From Silene conica (taxonomy: Eukaryota; Streptophyta; Magnoliopsida; Caryophyllales; Caryophyllaceae), in assembly GCA_029255685.2 (NCBI GenBank), contig CM055318.2, forward strand, positions 17,365,001-17,429,000: DNA of 64,000 bases, in the 5' to 3' direction. The stretch's first letter is position 1. Each line of letters opens with the position of its first letter. The notes beneath the pieces are model-generated. The model was not told the origin of the DNA, ran no database searches, and saw only the letters and a list, made by a program, of their open reading frames with translations. Shown one piece after another: positions 35,126-48,540 of the stretch. The position numbers were made by a program, and so were the translations under genes.

Positions 35126-35833
35126 TGTTGGAAATAGGGGTTTATTAAGGGGAGTCTTTTTCTAACATTTGTCCCACATAAGAGAGTTATAGAAGTTTGC
35201 TTGTGTTTATATATCCTTCTATTACTACACCTATTACTAGTGGGTCAAGCGCGCGCGCGCGTGCCCGTGCCCGGCCCGGATCGAGATTCGGGATTCAGGA
35301 TTCGGGAATCGGGAATCGGCGGGTTGTGCCTATCTTTTTGGGCCAAGGATTTGTTTTTGTGTGAGATAGTCCAATACGGTCTAGGGTTTTTTTGTGTTGA
35401 AGCAGTAAGTCAACTGACTGTTAGTGGGTAAGATATTCTCTCCCCACTTCCAGCCTTGACTGCTGACTTCGAGGAGGCAGTTTCCTCAGTAGGGTTCCTG
35501 TGATTCTCCCCTATATAAACTCGCCTCTGCAAACACAAAAACCACACAATTAAATTCGCTCCTCTCTAAAAATCTCTTCTGCTCTCATCTCTCTTTCTGG
35601 GTAATTGCTTTAAGTCGTTCCAAGTCTCACAGCTCCGAGTGGGCGGAACTGCGTGGAGGTTGTAGTGTTAACCTTGGGGAACTACCGGCACCAGCTGATC
35701 GCCACCACGGTCGTACCGGAAAAATAGTTTTCAAGGCAGTGGTCTCCTACCACGGCGCTACTTTTACGGTTCTGTCTTCTTTCCCTCTCGTTTTACGATC
35801 TCTGTTTATTGTTGTTACAGCATTTTACCAACA
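35126..35833 (+). mobile_element. Solo LTR of a Copia element related to the one at 16337
   Basis: TGTTGGAAATAGG...TTTTACCAACA, 708 bp. The flanking 5-mers TGTTT and TGTTC match at four of five. It has an alternating-CG tract (35249-35263), TATATAAAC near 35513 as a TATA box, and near 35665-35745 a block (accttggggaactaccgg, cgtaccgg, gttttcaaggcagtgg) that also occurs, reversed, in the LTRs at 16337 and 21648. No internal region remains. Confidence 0.75.
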
Positions 35834-36300
35834 TGTTCAACAATAACATTCAACACAATAGGACAAACAAAAGTCCTCAAAAAGTATTCATTAAATAATC
35901 AAATGAAAATGAATGTCACAAGATTGTGTTGCAGAGTAACACGATGTTACAACACTCACCTTTTCTTTTTCTAAGACACTTGTCTACATATAATTAGTTA
36001 ACTCACTTTTAACTTTAAAAAAAACAAAAATATACATTGAAATTTATAAATAGTCTCAGAATTGTGAGTGTCATGATAATATTATCAATGGAGTGTCTAA
36101 ATTACAAGTGAGTGTTATCAAGATAAAATAATAATAAATAGATGAAAATATTAATATTATATTCATGACACCAATGTTACCAAAGTTTTTGATAAACATA
36201 GTCTCATCTATTTCACATTTTTCTATTTTAGCCTTTCAAAACCTAAACTTGTACTTACTATTTAGCTCAGTTGTAAAAATTGGGAGATTATGCCTCTTTA
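35834..36300. other. AT-rich spacer, nothing recognised
   Basis: No supported gene or element. Confidence 0.4.
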
Positions 36301-36302
36301 TA

Positions 36303-36593
36303 CTCCCTCCTATTCAAAATAACCTTCTCTATTTCCTTTTTCGTCTATTCACAATACCTTCCCTATTTCATTTTTTGGTAAATTTTATTCTTATTTTAAT
36401 CACCTCACCCCCACAACTCCACAATACTCATATTTTAACCCTATTTTAATTCATTCATCTCACAACAATACTCCACAATACATTTCCTCTCTCCAATCAC
36501 CTAATCCCACTACAATATTTTCACTTATTTAATTCATTTCTTTAGTTTTGGTATTTTCTTTCTATAGGGAAGATTATCACGAATAGGAGGTAG
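36303..36593. mobile_element. Stowaway-like (Tc1/mariner) MITE
   Basis: The left end CTCCCTCCTATTC and the reverse complement of the right end, CTACCTCCTATTC, match, and TA flanks both sides (36301-36302 and 36594-36595). 291 bp, AT-rich, no coding. This is the CTCCCTCC terminal type of Stowaway elements. Confidence 0.75.
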
Positions 36594-36595
36594 TA

Positions 36596-37056
36596 TTAGG
36601 TTAAGTCCTTAGATTAGAATACTCTCTTAAATTAGGAGTAGATTAGTCTTTAATATTTTTCACAAAGCATATTAATCTTTCAACAAGTGTTCTTCCAATT
36701 TACATTTTCAAAACTTTACATTTAGATCTCTTGGGTATGTACTTGAAGACTAAGTGACAAGTCTCCATCTTGATATAAGGATCCTTATTTATTCATGGCC
36801 AACTCTATTTTCCAAGTTGGTACACCTATTATCTTTCATTAATCATTTGTTAACTCTTTTACTTGTTCATCATGTTTAACCTTGTTATAATGGATGCGGG
36901 ATTATTGACATGTTAATCTTTTAGCTAGGATTTATGTGCTACTAGGGGATTGATCAGAGGGTAGATCCATGTCTTAATTTGGTTGATTAAATTGTTGTTG
37001 TAGTTCTAGCATTAGTGCATATGCTATGTTTGATAAAATGCTTGATTGATAGTCAT
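36596..37056. other. Flank of CACTA 2, no gene recognised
   Basis: Continuous with 48553 onward before the CACTA insertion. No coding or known repeat end seen. Confidence 0.4.
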
Positions 37057-37199
37057 CACTACTACAAATATAGGTTTAGGAGACGGGGCTAATGGAACGA
37101 ATTTTTGCGGAACCGTCCTAATTTGTCACTAAATATGCGCGGGATTTTTTAATTCATAAATACAAGACGGTTCCCATTATAACCCGTCTTTATTTGTTC

Positions 37200-37565
37200 T
37201 AAATAAACTAAAGAGAACGGTTAAAATACTAAACCGTGCTCTTATGTTAACAATTAGAAAGCTAAGAGAACGGTTTCATAGAGAACCGTTCTCTTTGCTT
37301 CTCATTATACTAAAAGAGAACGGTTGGCTTGGGAACCGTTCTCTTTGCTTTTCATAAAATTTTTCATCATAACTAAAAGAGAACGGTTGCTTTTAGAACC
37401 GTTCTCCTTGCTTCAAAAAGAAGACGGTTTCTTTGTGAACCGTTCTCTTTTCTGTTCATAAAAATTTTTCATTATAACTAAAAGAGAACGGTTGCCTTTA
37501 GAACCGTTCTCTTTGCTTCTAAAAGAAGACGGTTTCTTTGTGAACCGTTCTCTTTTCTCTTCATA
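37200..37565. repeat. Left subterminal array of CACTA 2
   Basis: About fifteen copies of AGAGAACGGTT or its complement AACCGTTCTC(T) in 365 bp, often as head-to-head hairpins around GGTTTC/GAACC. In En/Spm elements such repeats are the binding sites of the accessory protein that brings the ends together. The same motif fills 48105-48540. Confidence 0.85.
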
Positions 37566-38575
37566 AAAATTAAACAAACATAACGTGTAACACACAGTAA
37601 CTGCAGCCTTCGAAAATCTTTGAAATTCTGCGAATTCAAGTCTGCGTATTTTCCACATTCAGTCTTCTTCTTGCTATCAATCTGCGAATTCAATCTTGCT
37701 ATCAATCGTCCGCCATAGTTTCTTCTTCACCAAGCAACTGAACCATAATCGTACGCCCTCTTTCTCCTTTACTCTTGTTTGAATTATCAATTTTTTCTGA
37801 ATGTTTATGTGGTTTTGATTTTGAATAATATATGATGTATAATTTGTGGTTTTCATGTTGAATATATGGTTTGTATGTGATTTGGATGAGGAATATGATG
37901 TATATTGTGGGTTAATGTATATGATGAAGGTTTTGATGTTGATGAATATATGGTTTGTATGTTTTTTCTGAAATTGTAGTTCATAGTACAGACCCAATGT
38001 GTTCATTCGTGTTGCTGCTGCATACCATCTACTGCCACTGCACTTCCTTTGCATCTACGATATTGCTTTTGATATTGCACCAGACTACTACGATATTGCA
38101 CCAGACCCCCCCCCCCCCCTACTGCACTCATTTTTCTACTTCTGTCCGCTTCTCTGGTCTGTTTAGACCAGAACAGCCACTGAACGCATTGGCCTGGTAT
38201 TCTGGTCTGTTTTGGGTCCATTTTCTGGACTGTTTTCAGGTATGTTACGTGCTATTTTAGGTCTGTTACGGGTATAGTAACCATTACGGGCAGTAGCCTA
38301 TGTGTAGAATGCAGTAGCGAGTATGTAGCAGTGGGCAGAATGTATGTAGTTCATAGTACAGACCCACAGTCTAAATCATACACAAATCAACTGTTATCGT
38401 CCTTAGTATTATTATCGTCCTTAGTATTATTATTGCTATTAGTATTATTATCGCCCTTAGTATTATTATCGTGATATTATTACTATTAGTATTATTATTG
38501 CTATTAGTATTATTATCGTTAATAATTGAATTATGAATTTAATAATTGAATTATGTTGTAATTATGTAGCCGAAT

Positions 38576-41500
38576 ATGGCTCGTACTTGGATGATTAATG
38601 GGAAAAAGGGCGAAGTAGAATATGATGCCGGGTTAGCTGAATTTTACGACTTCGTAATAAAGAACGTGAAAGACAAATCTAGTATGGCGTGCCCTTGTGA
38701 TATGTGCCGGAATATTAGGTATATGAGCTTTGGAGATGTAAGAATACATTTAAATAAGACAAATTTTAATCCAAAGTACACTTGTTGGATTTTCCATGGA
38801 GAATCAAAAAATTTAGATGGAATAGATGTCCAATTTGGGGAGATTGAGAGAGAAACATGCTTGAGTGACGATGAAGAGCCCGATGAGTCTAATTCACTAG
38901 AAGATCCGGGTTGTAATATGAATACTGAGGCAGGAGATGGGTGTGACGATATGTTGGATAAATCATGGGGAGATATGTTTGGAGGTGATGAGCAAGAAGG
39001 TATTGTAGATGAAACTGATGAGGATCTTGATGAAAATGATTTGGAGGATACCAGTGTTGTATTGGAGAAATTGAAAGATTACGAAGTGCCTCTTTATAGT
39101 AGTTGTAAGCACACCAAATTGGCAGCTCTTGTTAAGTTATATAATTTAAAAGCAACAAATGGGTGGAGTGACAAGAGTTTCACAGACCTCCTGAAATTAT
39201 TAAAGGACATGCTCCCCGAAAATAATGTACTTCCCGATCGTACATATGAGGCAAAGAAGCTACTTAGGGGAATTGGTATGAAATATGAAAAAATCCACGC
39301 ATGTCCCAATGATTGCATATTATATCGCAAAGGATATGCTAATCTCACTAGTTGTCCAGTGTGTAAGGAATGGCGATATCAAAAGAAGGAGGGGATCCCA
39401 GCTAAAGTTTTGTGGTACTTTCCAATAATTCCTAGGTTGATACGATTATTTGCGAATAAAGATGATGCCAAATTACTCACATGGCATAGTACATCAAAAG
39501 CAAATGATGGGAAGTTGAGACACCCGGCCGATGGGAAAGACTGGAAGTTTATTGATGCAAAATATCCCGAGTTTGGCAAAGAACCCAGAAATCTCCGCCT
39601 TGCACTCTCCACTGATGGGATGAATCCCTTTGGAAATTTGAGTAGTCAACATAGTACTTGGCCGGTGTTTTTAGCTATTTACAATTTGCCTCCATATCTT
39701 TGCATGAAACGAAAATATTTGATGTTGTCTCTATTGATTTCTGGTCCTAAAGAACCTGGTAATGATATAGATGTCTACTTAGAGCCTCTTCTTGACGATT
39801 TGAGATTGTTGTGGGATGAAGGGATATGAGTGTTTGATGCCTACCAGAATAGTTATTTCAATTTGAAAGCAATGTTACTATGTACTATTTCTGACTTTCC
39901 TGCGTATGGTAATCTATCTGGACACACTGTGCACGGGAAAGAGGCTTGCCCCTTGTGTGGAGAAGATGTCGATTCTTGTTATTTTAAGTTTTCTCGTAAG
40001 CAAGCGTACTTGGGATACCGTAGGTTCTTGGACCCTGATCATTCATATCGTAAGCTACAAAAACCATTCAATGGAAAACCTGAACATCGATCTCCTCCTA
40101 AGATATTAACCGGTCATGAAGTATATGAAAGAGTGAAAAAATTGAGATAACTTATGGGAAGAAGGGTTCTAAATTAGCGTCTCGGGGATATAAGAAGATG
40201 TCTCCTCTTTTTGAAAAACTTCCATATTGGCGTGACCTTTCTATAAGATATTGCTTAGATGTTATGCATATTGAGAAAAATGTGTGTGACAATATAATCA
40301 ACACTCTTCTGAATGTTCCGAATAAGTCAAAAGACAACACATCAGCTAGGATGGACATGGTGGATATGAAAATCAGACCTGAGTTGGCACCAGAAAAGAA
40401 AGGAACACGATATTATTTGCCTCCGGCTGCTCATACACTTTCAAGAAAGGAGAAAACAGAGTTTTGTGAGTGCTTAAGTAGTGTTAAAGTGCCGGAGGGA
40501 TATTCTTCCAATATCAACAGCCTAGTATCAATGACAGATCTTAAGCTTGTTGGTTTAAAGTCTCATGATTGTCATACTTTGATGCAACAACTACTACCAG
40601 TGGCTATACGTTCGATTTTGCCTAAAAAAGTTCGATTCGCCATAAGTAGGTTTTGCTTTTTCTTCAATGCCATATGCAATAAAGTGTTAGATCCCAAGGA
40701 GTTGGAGTCTTTGAAAAACTAATTGTCACTTCTCTTTGTCAATTGGAAATGTACTTTCCTCCTTCATTTTTCACAATAATGGTGCATTTAACTGTACACT
40801 TGGTTAGAGAAATCAAATACCTTGGTCCAGTTTATCTAAGGTATCAATATCCTTTTGAGAGATTGATGAAAGTGTATAAGGATTATACATCTAATAGATA
40901 TCGTCCTGAAGGGTCTATTGCTGAGCGTGCAATCACGGATGAAGCACTTTTTTATTGCTATGCACACTTGTCAGATTCTGAGCTACCTGAGATTCCTAAG
41001 AATAGGCACAATGAGTGGATGATGGGCAAAGGTCTTAGGGGTCATGTTCGTCTAGATATGGCAACTGAGAAATGGCATATAGCACATACATATGTTCTTC
41101 ATAACGAGGATGAGGTACAGCCGTACATTGAGGAACACAAGGCATTGTTGAAGGCGAAGCATCGAAATAAATCAGAGATGTGGATCGCAAGTGAGCACAA
41201 TAAGACTTTTAGAGTTTGGTTCAAGGGTCGAGTTATAGAAGACTTGCAACAATATCCTGAGTATATTTCTTCTAGATTACAGAGGCTTTGTTTTGGGCCT
41301 AAGACTTTTGCATCGTCTTATACTGGTTATGCCGTTAATGGATCCACCTTTTACACTCGTGGGCAAGATGACATGAGCACGATGCAAAATAGTGGTGTTA
41401 GTGTAGAGGCAGAAGGCATGCATTTTGCTAGTTCGAAAGATAAGAAACCAGTTTTAAGTCAAATGCATTATTATGGATTCATTGAAGAGATTTGGGAGTT

Positions 41501-41900
41501 AGATTACACAGATTTTCTAATACCTATATTTGGATGCAAGTGGATTGAAACTACTAGTGGAGTTCGCAAGGATGAACTAGGATTCACCTTAGTAAATCTT
41601 AATAAATTTGGTCATAAGGAGGATCCTTTTATTATAGGGACACAAGCGAAACAAGTTTTTTATGTCACCGATCCATCGGATAAAAAGTGGTCAGTTGTGC
41701 TATCTGTAAGAAGTAAGACCACAATGGATAGTTGCGATGACGATGTGGTATTTGAGGGCTTTGATCCTCGTGTACCACATTTAGATGATACGGATATATT
41801 CGAGCCTTCTAGTTTATATGTTCGTGATGACCATGACGAAGGGATATGGACCAATACCGAGTCTTCTTCTAAAAAACGCCCTCGCGGTTTTGACGCATGA
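38576..41900 (+). pseudogene. CACTA transposase, TNP2/TNPD type, with DUF4218 and DUF4216
   Basis: This is the catalytic transposase of the element. It starts at ATG 38576 (MARTWMINGKKGEVEYDAGL), giving a transposase-associated domain with ACPCDMCRN at residues 1-80 and an acidic linker. The TNP2 core has CPNDCILYRKGYANLTSCPVCKEWRY, LSTDGMNPFGN and, after the breaks, ACPLCGED and DVMHIEKNVCDNII. A DUF4218 region follows (YLGPVYLRYQYPFERLMK), then DUF4216 (MHYYGFIEEIWELDY, GCKWI, PFIIGTQAKQVFYV). An in-frame TGA stands at 39827. Two frameshifts fall at A runs (40136-40141 and 40714-40718), each one base short of the coding frame. The C-terminus at 41900 is intact. If the two A runs are sequencing errors, only one stop separates this from an open gene. 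Confidence 0.88.
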
Positions 41901-41914
41901 TTAGGTACGATTTA

Positions 41915-41917
41915 TTA

Positions 41918-41970
<53 letters not shown>

Positions 41971-42079
41971 ATTATATTATTACTATTATTATTATTATTA
42001 TTATTATTATTAAATGTTTTTCCTTTTTTTTACTATGGGCAGCAACGACCTGACTTCAGTCCAAGCAACGCTTCACTCC

Positions 42080-42124
<45 letters not shown>
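41915..42124 (+). repeat. ATT/TTA microsatellites between the two CACTA genes
   Basis: (TTA)n tracts at about 41917-41968, 41975-42012 and 42080-42124, separated by short unique DNA. Confidence 0.9.
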
Positions 42125-42385
42125 CATATAGAATAATTTAGTTTTCTTGGTTGTTTATTTTTGCTGAGTGGCAGTATGAGACTTGTTGTATGTACATCAT
42201 CTGCTGAAATTCTTGTAATTGGCTCCATTATTGATGTTTTAATATAATTTCTCACATTTTACCGCTTTTCATCAGAAGCGTTCCTCATCTACATTTCTTA
42301 TATGCTTTCCTATCTTGCATGTTCCAGTGACTTGCTTTCCCTGTTCTGACTTGCTATCCCTGTTTTTTTTTTTTACAGTTGAACA

Positions 42386-45300
42386 ATGGGCCCGCAAAAA
42401 CGTAAAAGAAGTCGAAAGAACAACTCTGTTGAGGACGCAAGCGGAAAGAAGGGGATATCTTCTCACAGGGGCCGAACTGTTTTAGATATGGCTGCAAGAG
42501 CTATTAAAGAGAAACAACCCATACAACTTGAGTGGGACAATGAAGATAAATTGCCGACAGGAAAATATGCATCTAAGTTTAGTTCATGGATAGGCGTGAC
42601 TGTTCGGGGGAATGTTAGTCCCGCACTGGAGAGTTGGGAGGATCTGGATCAACCGACGTTGAACCTTATGCTGAGTGAACTGACGGTATGTTATTTTAAC
42701 CATGTTCTAAGTTTTTTTTGCTTCATGTTCTAAGTTATTGTTTCATATATGCATTGTAACGTGAACAAGCCATAGTACTCAAAGAGACGAGCAGCCAGCG
42801 TGCAAACTAGCATGCTTAGACGTAGCACGTGCATTTTTCAGATGCATACTTGAGCAAAATGAAAAGAAAAATCACAAAATCAGGAGAAAGGCTCTAGTGT
42901 TTGTAAGTGTCATGGAAAACAAATGCTTTGCAGCTAGTTTTAGGACAAATTCATTTCTATCTTAAATTTCTGAATTTATTTGTCACAAGACCTATTGTTT
43001 AGCTGTGACCGTAATATGTATGTCGAATTTGTCATTACTGTGATAGTGAAGGACTGAAGGGTCACAAATGCTCTACTGCTGTTGCTGCCACCCTGCAGTC
43101 AATGTTACTCACTGCTGAACTAATGCTGGTCTGGTCATACCAGACTGCCCCACTGCCATTCTGTGCCACTGCCATTCTATACCTGGTTGTTTCATGCTCA
43201 CGACCATTTAGTTTAAGTCAGAAAACGAGAACAAGGGAGGGACTTTCCTATTGAGAGGAAAGTTATGAGAAAGCTGGCATTATGAAACACTAAGAGGGTT
43301 GTCTTCTCATAACTAAGACATAATTAAGTGCTTTGTTGTCTGATCATTAAGGGACTTATGATCGTTAACTAAGCGCTTCCTATTAAGTGACCCGAGCATT
43401 CTATGATGATTAACTAGTGTGATTCCAACTCTATAATCTGGACCTTGTATAACTTAAACCAACATAGTGTAGTCTAGGTATCATTTATCATTTGTTTCTT
43501 TGGTTAATGGTGTTGCTGCTGAGTTTGCTATGCCAATAGTTTCTGGTTGTTTCATAATTACAACCCTCTTAGTGTTTAATTAGTTCAAAAACTTAGTTAT
43601 GATCATCATAGAATGCTTAGTAATGATCATCATAGAATGCTTTTTAATGCTGGCCTGGGAATGTTGTATATATATGCTTGAAGCTGTCGTTGTAAGTTGC
43701 CAAAAATGGTTCATTCCCTACTGCGACATACCTGGACATAGAGCCTCTTGACAATTTGAGATTAGTATCTGTAAGTTGGTTATTTTGTTTGCCTGCATTT
43801 GTCTTTCATCTGCCATCTATATTTGGCAAATAGGAGACTGAGGAAATGGCCAACAGTAGGATGAAATAGCAGTAGGATGATAGAAAGACTAAGGAACAAT
43901 GATAGGTGTGCAGTAACACCATAGCAGTAGACTGAATTAACGTGGGTGACGCACAGACTAGCAAAAACACTGAAGTTACAAGCAGAATATGTGCAGTAAC
44001 ACCATAGAAATGAACAGCAGCATTAAATGGTAGCGGAGGTAGCAGTTCAGAGTAATAAGGAAGTAACACCATAGAAATGGACTGAATTAACTCTCTCTGC
44101 TTCCTTTGGAAGGCTTGGCTTCAAATCCAATGTAAACTGAACTGGTATTACTTCGCCTCTATCCCCTCTTGAACACATTACTGCTCTCGAATCCCCCAAG
44201 TTGCCGATTATTAGGTAATGTTTTTGTTAATATTGACACAGTACAGTGTTGTTTCCATTTCCAATGGAACCAACATTACAAGTATTGACTCGATAATTCA
44301 TCAGCAAAGAACTACGGAGTATGATTTTACCTATTTAACAATAGTGACAGCAGTAGCACCACTGCAATAGCTCTCGATTGAGGGGTCGACACTTAACTCA
44401 TTGTCCACCTCTCTAAATTTGATTGCTTACCATAGTAAGTTATTTAAACTAATTAAAAGTTTGTTCATATTTCAGGGTGCTTTCCATGTCATTGAAGAGC
44501 GTCACGATTGGTGTCTCCAAAAGATGGCTGAATTATGGAGAAAATGGAAATGCACTTTGGTTCGTGAGTGGATGTATGATGAGACGGGAGCTATCCAGAA
44601 GACACCACCACCCTTGTATAAGCAGATTACACAAGATGATTGGAACAAGTTTCTGGCATCTCACACTAGTGAAAAATTCAAGGTAATATTTCTATTTTTG
44701 TAGACACGCAAATAATTTCATGATAATATATATATGTATATAGTATCTCTCGTACTATTTTTCACTCTATATGATTTATGTTATTAGGCGATCAGTGATA
44801 AGAACAAGGAGAATGCCTCTAAAAAAAAGGGGAAATACTTTGGCTCACGAGCAGGATATCGAGGGATTCAAGTTAAAGTCGTAAGTTCTATGTATTGGTT
44901 TCATTTTTTATCTAACTTCCAGGTCAAAAGTTGGCATGAATTTTCATGAACTCTCTTCTTTTTTGATAGAAAGAAGATTTAGCTGCCAAGGGAAAACCAG
45001 TGGAAAAAGTTGATCGATATTTAACTTGGCTAAGGGCTCACAAGTCAGCGAAAGGGGACATGACTGATTATGATAAGGAAGTTGCTTTGAAAATTGTAAG
45101 TTGAACATTTTTGTAATTTAACTCGGTTTAGTTCTGTTGTTTAATTTATTAGTGCTATTTATTCATTTTTTTTGGCTGCTAAAAACTTAATTAATATTGC
45201 TGATTTGCAGGAATCCCTTGAAAAGGATGTTGAGGCTGGTTTATTTGTGCCCGAAGGACGGGAAGACATACTCGCTAAGGCGATAGGCAAGCCTGAGCAT

Positions 45301-47884
45301 CCGGGCCGTGTGCGAGGAATTCCTAACGGTATTTCCATAACAGAGTATTTTGGGAAGGGACCAAAAAACCGACAAGAGAAGAGTTGTACGAGAAGATCAA
45401 TTACATGCAACACCAAATTGATGACTTGGAAAAGCTGAAATCAGTGATGATGCAGTTTTGGCTAACTGGTGAGAAGCCAAGTACTAAAGTATTAGACGAT
45501 TTAATGCACGGAGGATCATCTATGAGTACCGAGGGATCGACAAATTCTGCATCACTACACGTGAGTGAAGAGCCACGCCCAGAGGAGACACCCCGAGAGG
45601 AGGATTATCAAACACCCAAGACCAATGTTCTGAAGATTCCTACCATATCACCACGGCAGGTTGTAAAAGGTTTTCATTAAGAAGGATCTGTAAGCTTTGC
45701 ATTTAAAACACTATCTAGTTCAAAGTCGATGAAAAAAGTTTTAAAACACTAATCTATCTATGCAGGGGTCTCACATGCAATCACTCTCACTAAAAGGAGT
45801 GCAATCACTACAAGTGACTGAGGATCCACCCGTGACCAATGTTTTGAAGACTCCTGGCCCAGTAACACAACAGGTATATATGTAAGCTTTTCATTAAAGA
45901 CGCTACTTTATAGTAAATGAAAAAAGTTTGAAATTCTACTATAACTTAAATTTTCAGGCTTGAAAAGATTGTGTGCTATCACTGCCAAACAAATCATCGA
46001 AGATAGTGGCTTCAGGAATGGTATACCTATCAAGTAAGGACGAATTTGTTTCCATTCATGGCAGTGCCCTTCGTGATGGTTTTAGAAAAGTGTCAATCAA
46101 GGAAATCTATTCTGGGTCGGAAAATGTTGATTTACCAATGCCTGTTGGTGATATGATAACATTGACTCATGCTAAGGGTTCATTTATTCAGTGGCCGCAA
46201 AGTCATATACATAGTCCTGTTGAGAAGGTAACTAAGATTTCTAACTAGTATATATAATGATATAAGATACACTGAGAGTTATACCATTTATCAACTTATT
46301 TATGCCAACTTTTACATAACCATGAAAAAGAATGATCAAGGAAAAAATAAAGCAGCAGCAGCAAAGAAGTCCAAGCCTCAGAAGTGTTCGCCCTCGATTT
46401 CGCCATCTTCTTTCCTTGGAATTGAAGTTAGTCCCAATTTTAAGCAAAAGCATAGGACCATGGATTTGAAGTTATTAGCAACTAAGGCTCGGGTTTTAAA
46501 GGCAAGTGGGACAATGATCAGTGTTCCCATTGACGAACATGTGTTACACAATGAACAAACTTGCTACCTTAGTTATGAGGAGGTTGTTCATTTGTTAGAT
46601 GAACAAATGATTGGTGCCTCTCACATCACACTCTTTATGAGGTTCGGTCTCTTTGTTTAAGCTTCCCCTTTGCAATCCCATTAGTATATATCTGATAATA
46701 TGCAAACTAGTACTAGATAGTTACTATGGATTCTTATTGTTGTAGGTATTTGAGTGATCTTGCCGATACCATGCAAATTAGTAGTCACTATGGATTCTTG
46801 TGCCCAGAGACATTGTCCTCAGAATCCGTTGCTCCGGATGAAAATTATCGATCCGATTATGTTGCTAGGGCAATGACATGTACCGATTGTGGAAAAGGTC
46901 GGAAACTTATATTTGCTCCATATGCCCAGGGGTACGTAATTATAAATTTCTTTTCATAGTATTATTATTGATGACTTGATTAATTATTTTATTATTTTTT
47001 GTCAGTATTTAAGTTCATATCTTCGTTGTATTTTTCTATAACTTGTAGTAAGCATTGGATGTTGGGCGTGATCAATCCGTCAAAGTACAGTGTATTGGTG
47101 TGATCCTGCCGGACATACAGAGCCTCGTCAATTTTTCATGGATACAATTACCAAGTATGTCTAACTTATTTCTGATCTTTTTTATTTTGCCTTCATATAT
47201 TATACCTCCCGTTACTCCCCTGCATTTGCCTTAAAATGTTTCTGTAGGCTAGGAACAAAAGTTAAGCCACCCAAAAGCCATCAATCATAGACCTTAGCTT
47301 GTTTTTCTATTATACTTTAAATTAACGCTTCATTATCAACTAAAACTGAATAAATATATAAACCTGGCTATCTATATATACAGGGCCTTTGAGAAAAGGA
47401 ACTCTATCGATCCACTTGCAAAATATGAGGCCAATGGCGTTGTTTGGAAAAAGATTAAGGTACTTCTTGTATATATAGTATATATCTATATATATATATA
47501 TTAACATATTGTTTCTCTTATTAAGTATAGTACATGTGCGTGAAGTATTTATTTATAATATGAGCTACCCTTTCAGGCCCCTTTGCAGCCTTGTGGTTCC
47601 GTTTTATGTGGATATTATATTTGTCGATACATGTTGGACGTCATCAAAGGAAGATATGTTACTATTACTCCAAATGTACGTATGTTTTTGGTTTTTTAGT
47701 TCATTTTACTTATATATATAGGAGTCTTGGATAAAAATTTTTTAACCAATTTTTGAAAATTTGTTTGTAGTTCATGCTTAGAGCCCCATTGACATATCCG
47801 CTTGAGCTGATTGACGAGGTGAGGGATATATGGGCTAACTTTGCGCTCCAGTTTAAGTCACCCATGAACGATGATGAAGTTTAG
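42386..47884 (+). pseudogene. CACTA second gene: Transposase_24-like protein with Ulp1-like cysteine protease domain
   Basis: Exons with GT..AG borders, by eye: 42386-42685, 44476-44682, 44788-44880, 44970-45095, 45211-45659, 45766-45873, 45958-46227, about 46322-46641 (start unsure), 46746-46931, 47049-47154, 47384-47459, 47577-47675, 47771-47884. The N-terminus is basic (MGPQKRKRSRKNN). Exons 2-5 read like the plant En/Spm accessory family, with GKPEHPGRVRGIP. A coiled-coil-like segment EKINYMQHQIDDLEKLK follows. The last exons form a C48 protease: KHWMLGVIN (His), a broken YWCDPAG (Asp) and QPCGSVLCGYY (Gln and Cys). Faults are a one-base-short A run at 45363-45368, a TGA at 45961 and a frameshift near 47093. 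The protease part is inferred from motifs. Confidence 0.78.
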
Positions 47885-48104
47885 CTTAAGTCATAGCTAG
47901 AAGTTTAGCTTAAGTACATACGTATTGTATCTAGAATTTGTGGATCGGAAAGTATGTTGTATATATGAATGATGTAGCTTAGTTGTTGGAGCAATGTTAT
48001 ATGAATGATGTAGTTGTTGGAGTAATGTTATTGTACGCTTATTTGCAGGAAAAATTATAGGCCGGATGATTTATAAATTAAATTATTAAAAAAAAAAATA
48101 GCAG

Positions 48105-48540
48105 GTGCAAAGAGAACGGTTATGTTCTCAAGCGTGCTCTATTAATTCAAAAACATGGCGCGAAGTTGTAACAAAAGAGAACGGTTCAAACCATAACCGT
48201 CCTGGTAAGTACCCTAAGAGAACGGTTTAACATGGCAAAGAGAACGGTTAAACAGGGAAAAGAGAACGGTTGTGCAGGACATAAGAGCACGGTTCAAACC
48301 ATAACCGTTCTGGTAAGTCCCCTAAGAGAACGGTTTAACATGGCAAAGAGAACGGTTAAAAAGGGCAAAGAGAACGGTTGAGCAGGACATAAGAGCACGG
48401 TTCACGTCAGAACCGTTCTGGTAAGTGCATTACTAAGAGCACGGTTGAACCGTTCTCTTAGGTAAAGAGCACGGCCAGGGGGAGCACGGTTCCGCCTCTC
48501 ATAGGAGAACGGTTTTTAACCGTCTTCGTATCTGTATTTT
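48105..48540. repeat. Right subterminal array of CACTA 2
   Basis: About fifteen copies of AGAG(A/C)ACGGTT and complements, including a larger duplicated unit (acataagagcacggttca...aaccgttctggtaag) at about 48279 and 48388. It mirrors the left array at 37200-37565. Confidence 0.85.

Noticed and set aside
37413-38054. Minus-strand open frames before the TNP2 gene
   Set aside because: They read through the subterminal GAGAACGGTT repeats and the leader of the element.
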